64,000 bases of DNA from Paenibacillus albicereus (lineage in GTDB: Bacteria > Bacillota > Bacilli > Paenibacillales > Paenibacillaceae). The notes under the pieces were generated by a model, which did not search any database, was not told where the DNA came from, and worked only from the letters and a program-made list of their open reading frames with translations. Below, one piece after another: positions 63,579-64,000 of the stretch. Within the stretch, counting starts at the first letter, position 1. Every line of letters starts with the position of its first letter. The stretch is from positions 983,001 through 1,047,000 of the forward strand of contig NZ_CP051428.1 of assembly GCF_012676905.1 (NCBI RefSeq). Reading direction: 5' to 3'. Both the position numbers and the translations under genes were made by a program.

Positions 63579-63880
63579 ACAGACGCATCAGATCCTTTCC
63601 AGGGCTGGCCGGACCCGGATCGTAGCCGAGAATGAAGAACGTCGGAACCTCTCCGAACGCTTCGAAAAACCGTCTCCGGGGAGACGAAATGAATCCAATC
63701 CGCACACTTCCGTCCTCTATATTGTACTCCTCCCGTCTCGATAATCCAACCCGCGGCAGCAAAAACGGGCATAAGTCAAGCGGCAGGTCCGCCGGAAGAG
63801 CCGGAAGAAAAGCCGATTAGGAGCCGCCCCGGTTCGGTAATAATACGGAAACAGGCTGGAGAGGAAAGGAAGAGGAACCG

Positions 63881-64000
63881 ATGCGATATGATGCGCTCAT
63901 CGTCGGAGGCGGGCTGGCCGGGCTCAGCGCCGCCGTGCAGCTCGGACGCTACAATCACCGCGTGCTCGTCGTCGATTCGGAGGACGGACGCTCGAGCTTC
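63881..64000 (+). CDS. FAD/NAD(P)-dependent oxidoreductase (3' truncated by window edge)
   Basis: Forty residues are visible, with the FAD-binding loop DALIVGGGLAGLSAAVQLGR and the following acidic strand end VLVVDSE. It resembles thioredoxin-reductase-like flavoproteins. AAAGGAAGAGG lies just before ATG 63881. The rest is outside the window. Confidence 0.85.
   Translation, partial: MRYDALIVGGGLAGLSAAVQLGRYNHRVLVVDSEDGRSSF

Overview
The window looks like a chromosome segment of a GC-rich endospore-forming Firmicute, most likely Paenibacillus or a close relative (inference). Evidence: strong GGAGG-type ribosome binding sites, frequent TTG/GTG starts, an adeR-ald pair, khtTU, gbsR-opu, a copper-amine-oxidase-N-domain protein and a probable spore-surface gene. 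Most of it is GC-rich. One block (about 55.2-61.0 kb) is markedly AT-rich and reads as acquired DNA. No rRNA, tRNA or CRISPR array was seen.

Layout. 0-3.4 kb: tail of an ABC ATPase, then a GtrB-like glycosyltransferase with a polytopic membrane partner, probably modifying a surface glycan. 3.4-4.5 kb: four kinds of intergenic repeat. 4.5-10.6 kb: amino-acid catabolism (PucR-family regulator, alanine dehydrogenase, aspartase) and two stress-type proteins. 10.8-20.6 kb: acetyltransferase, candidate spore-surface protein, K+/H+ antiporter khtTU, oligoendopeptidase F, ribokinase-like kinase, DoxX-like protein, aldo/keto reductase and a secreted protein. 20.6-24.7 kb: two large proteins that appear to have lost their catalytic residues, separated by a 51-bp tandem array. 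25.2-29.3 kb: potABCD operon. 29.5-34.3 kb: GH12 glucanase with a cre box, then gbsR divergent from an opuA-type glycine betaine operon. 34.4-45.8 kb: LysR regulator, deacetylase fusion and MFS operon, PQQ-propeller protein, copper-amine-oxidase-domain protein, Phd/VapC toxin-antitoxin pair, drug efflux and aminoglycoside-phosphotransferase-like genes. 45.8-47.1 kb: a TIR-like (PF10137-type) protein translationally coupled to a small basic protein, a candidate defence pair. 47.4-53.2 kb: thioesterase, HAD phosphatase, further ~50-bp repeat arrays, and a 1,205-residue secreted GHL10-type glycoside hydrolase.

53.2-61.7 kb is the most unusual part. A tyrosine recombinase is followed by about a dozen small, unrelated genes, all on the + strand (DinB, hypothetical membrane proteins, methyltransferase, zinc ribbons, GNAT, histidine phosphatase, broken NUDIX, VOC). 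Three successive genes are each followed, 24-37 nt after the stop codon, by a related imperfect inverted-repeat element (two complete, one end only). The complete ones have matching TAAC...GTTA and ATTCACG...CGTGAAT ends and an internal hairpin whose stem differs in sequence but stays paired. The geometry resembles integron gene cassettes with attC sites, but neither the recombinase nor the site sequences match the classical integron type.

61.7-64 kb: signal peptidase I, an MFS exporter and the start of a flavoprotein.
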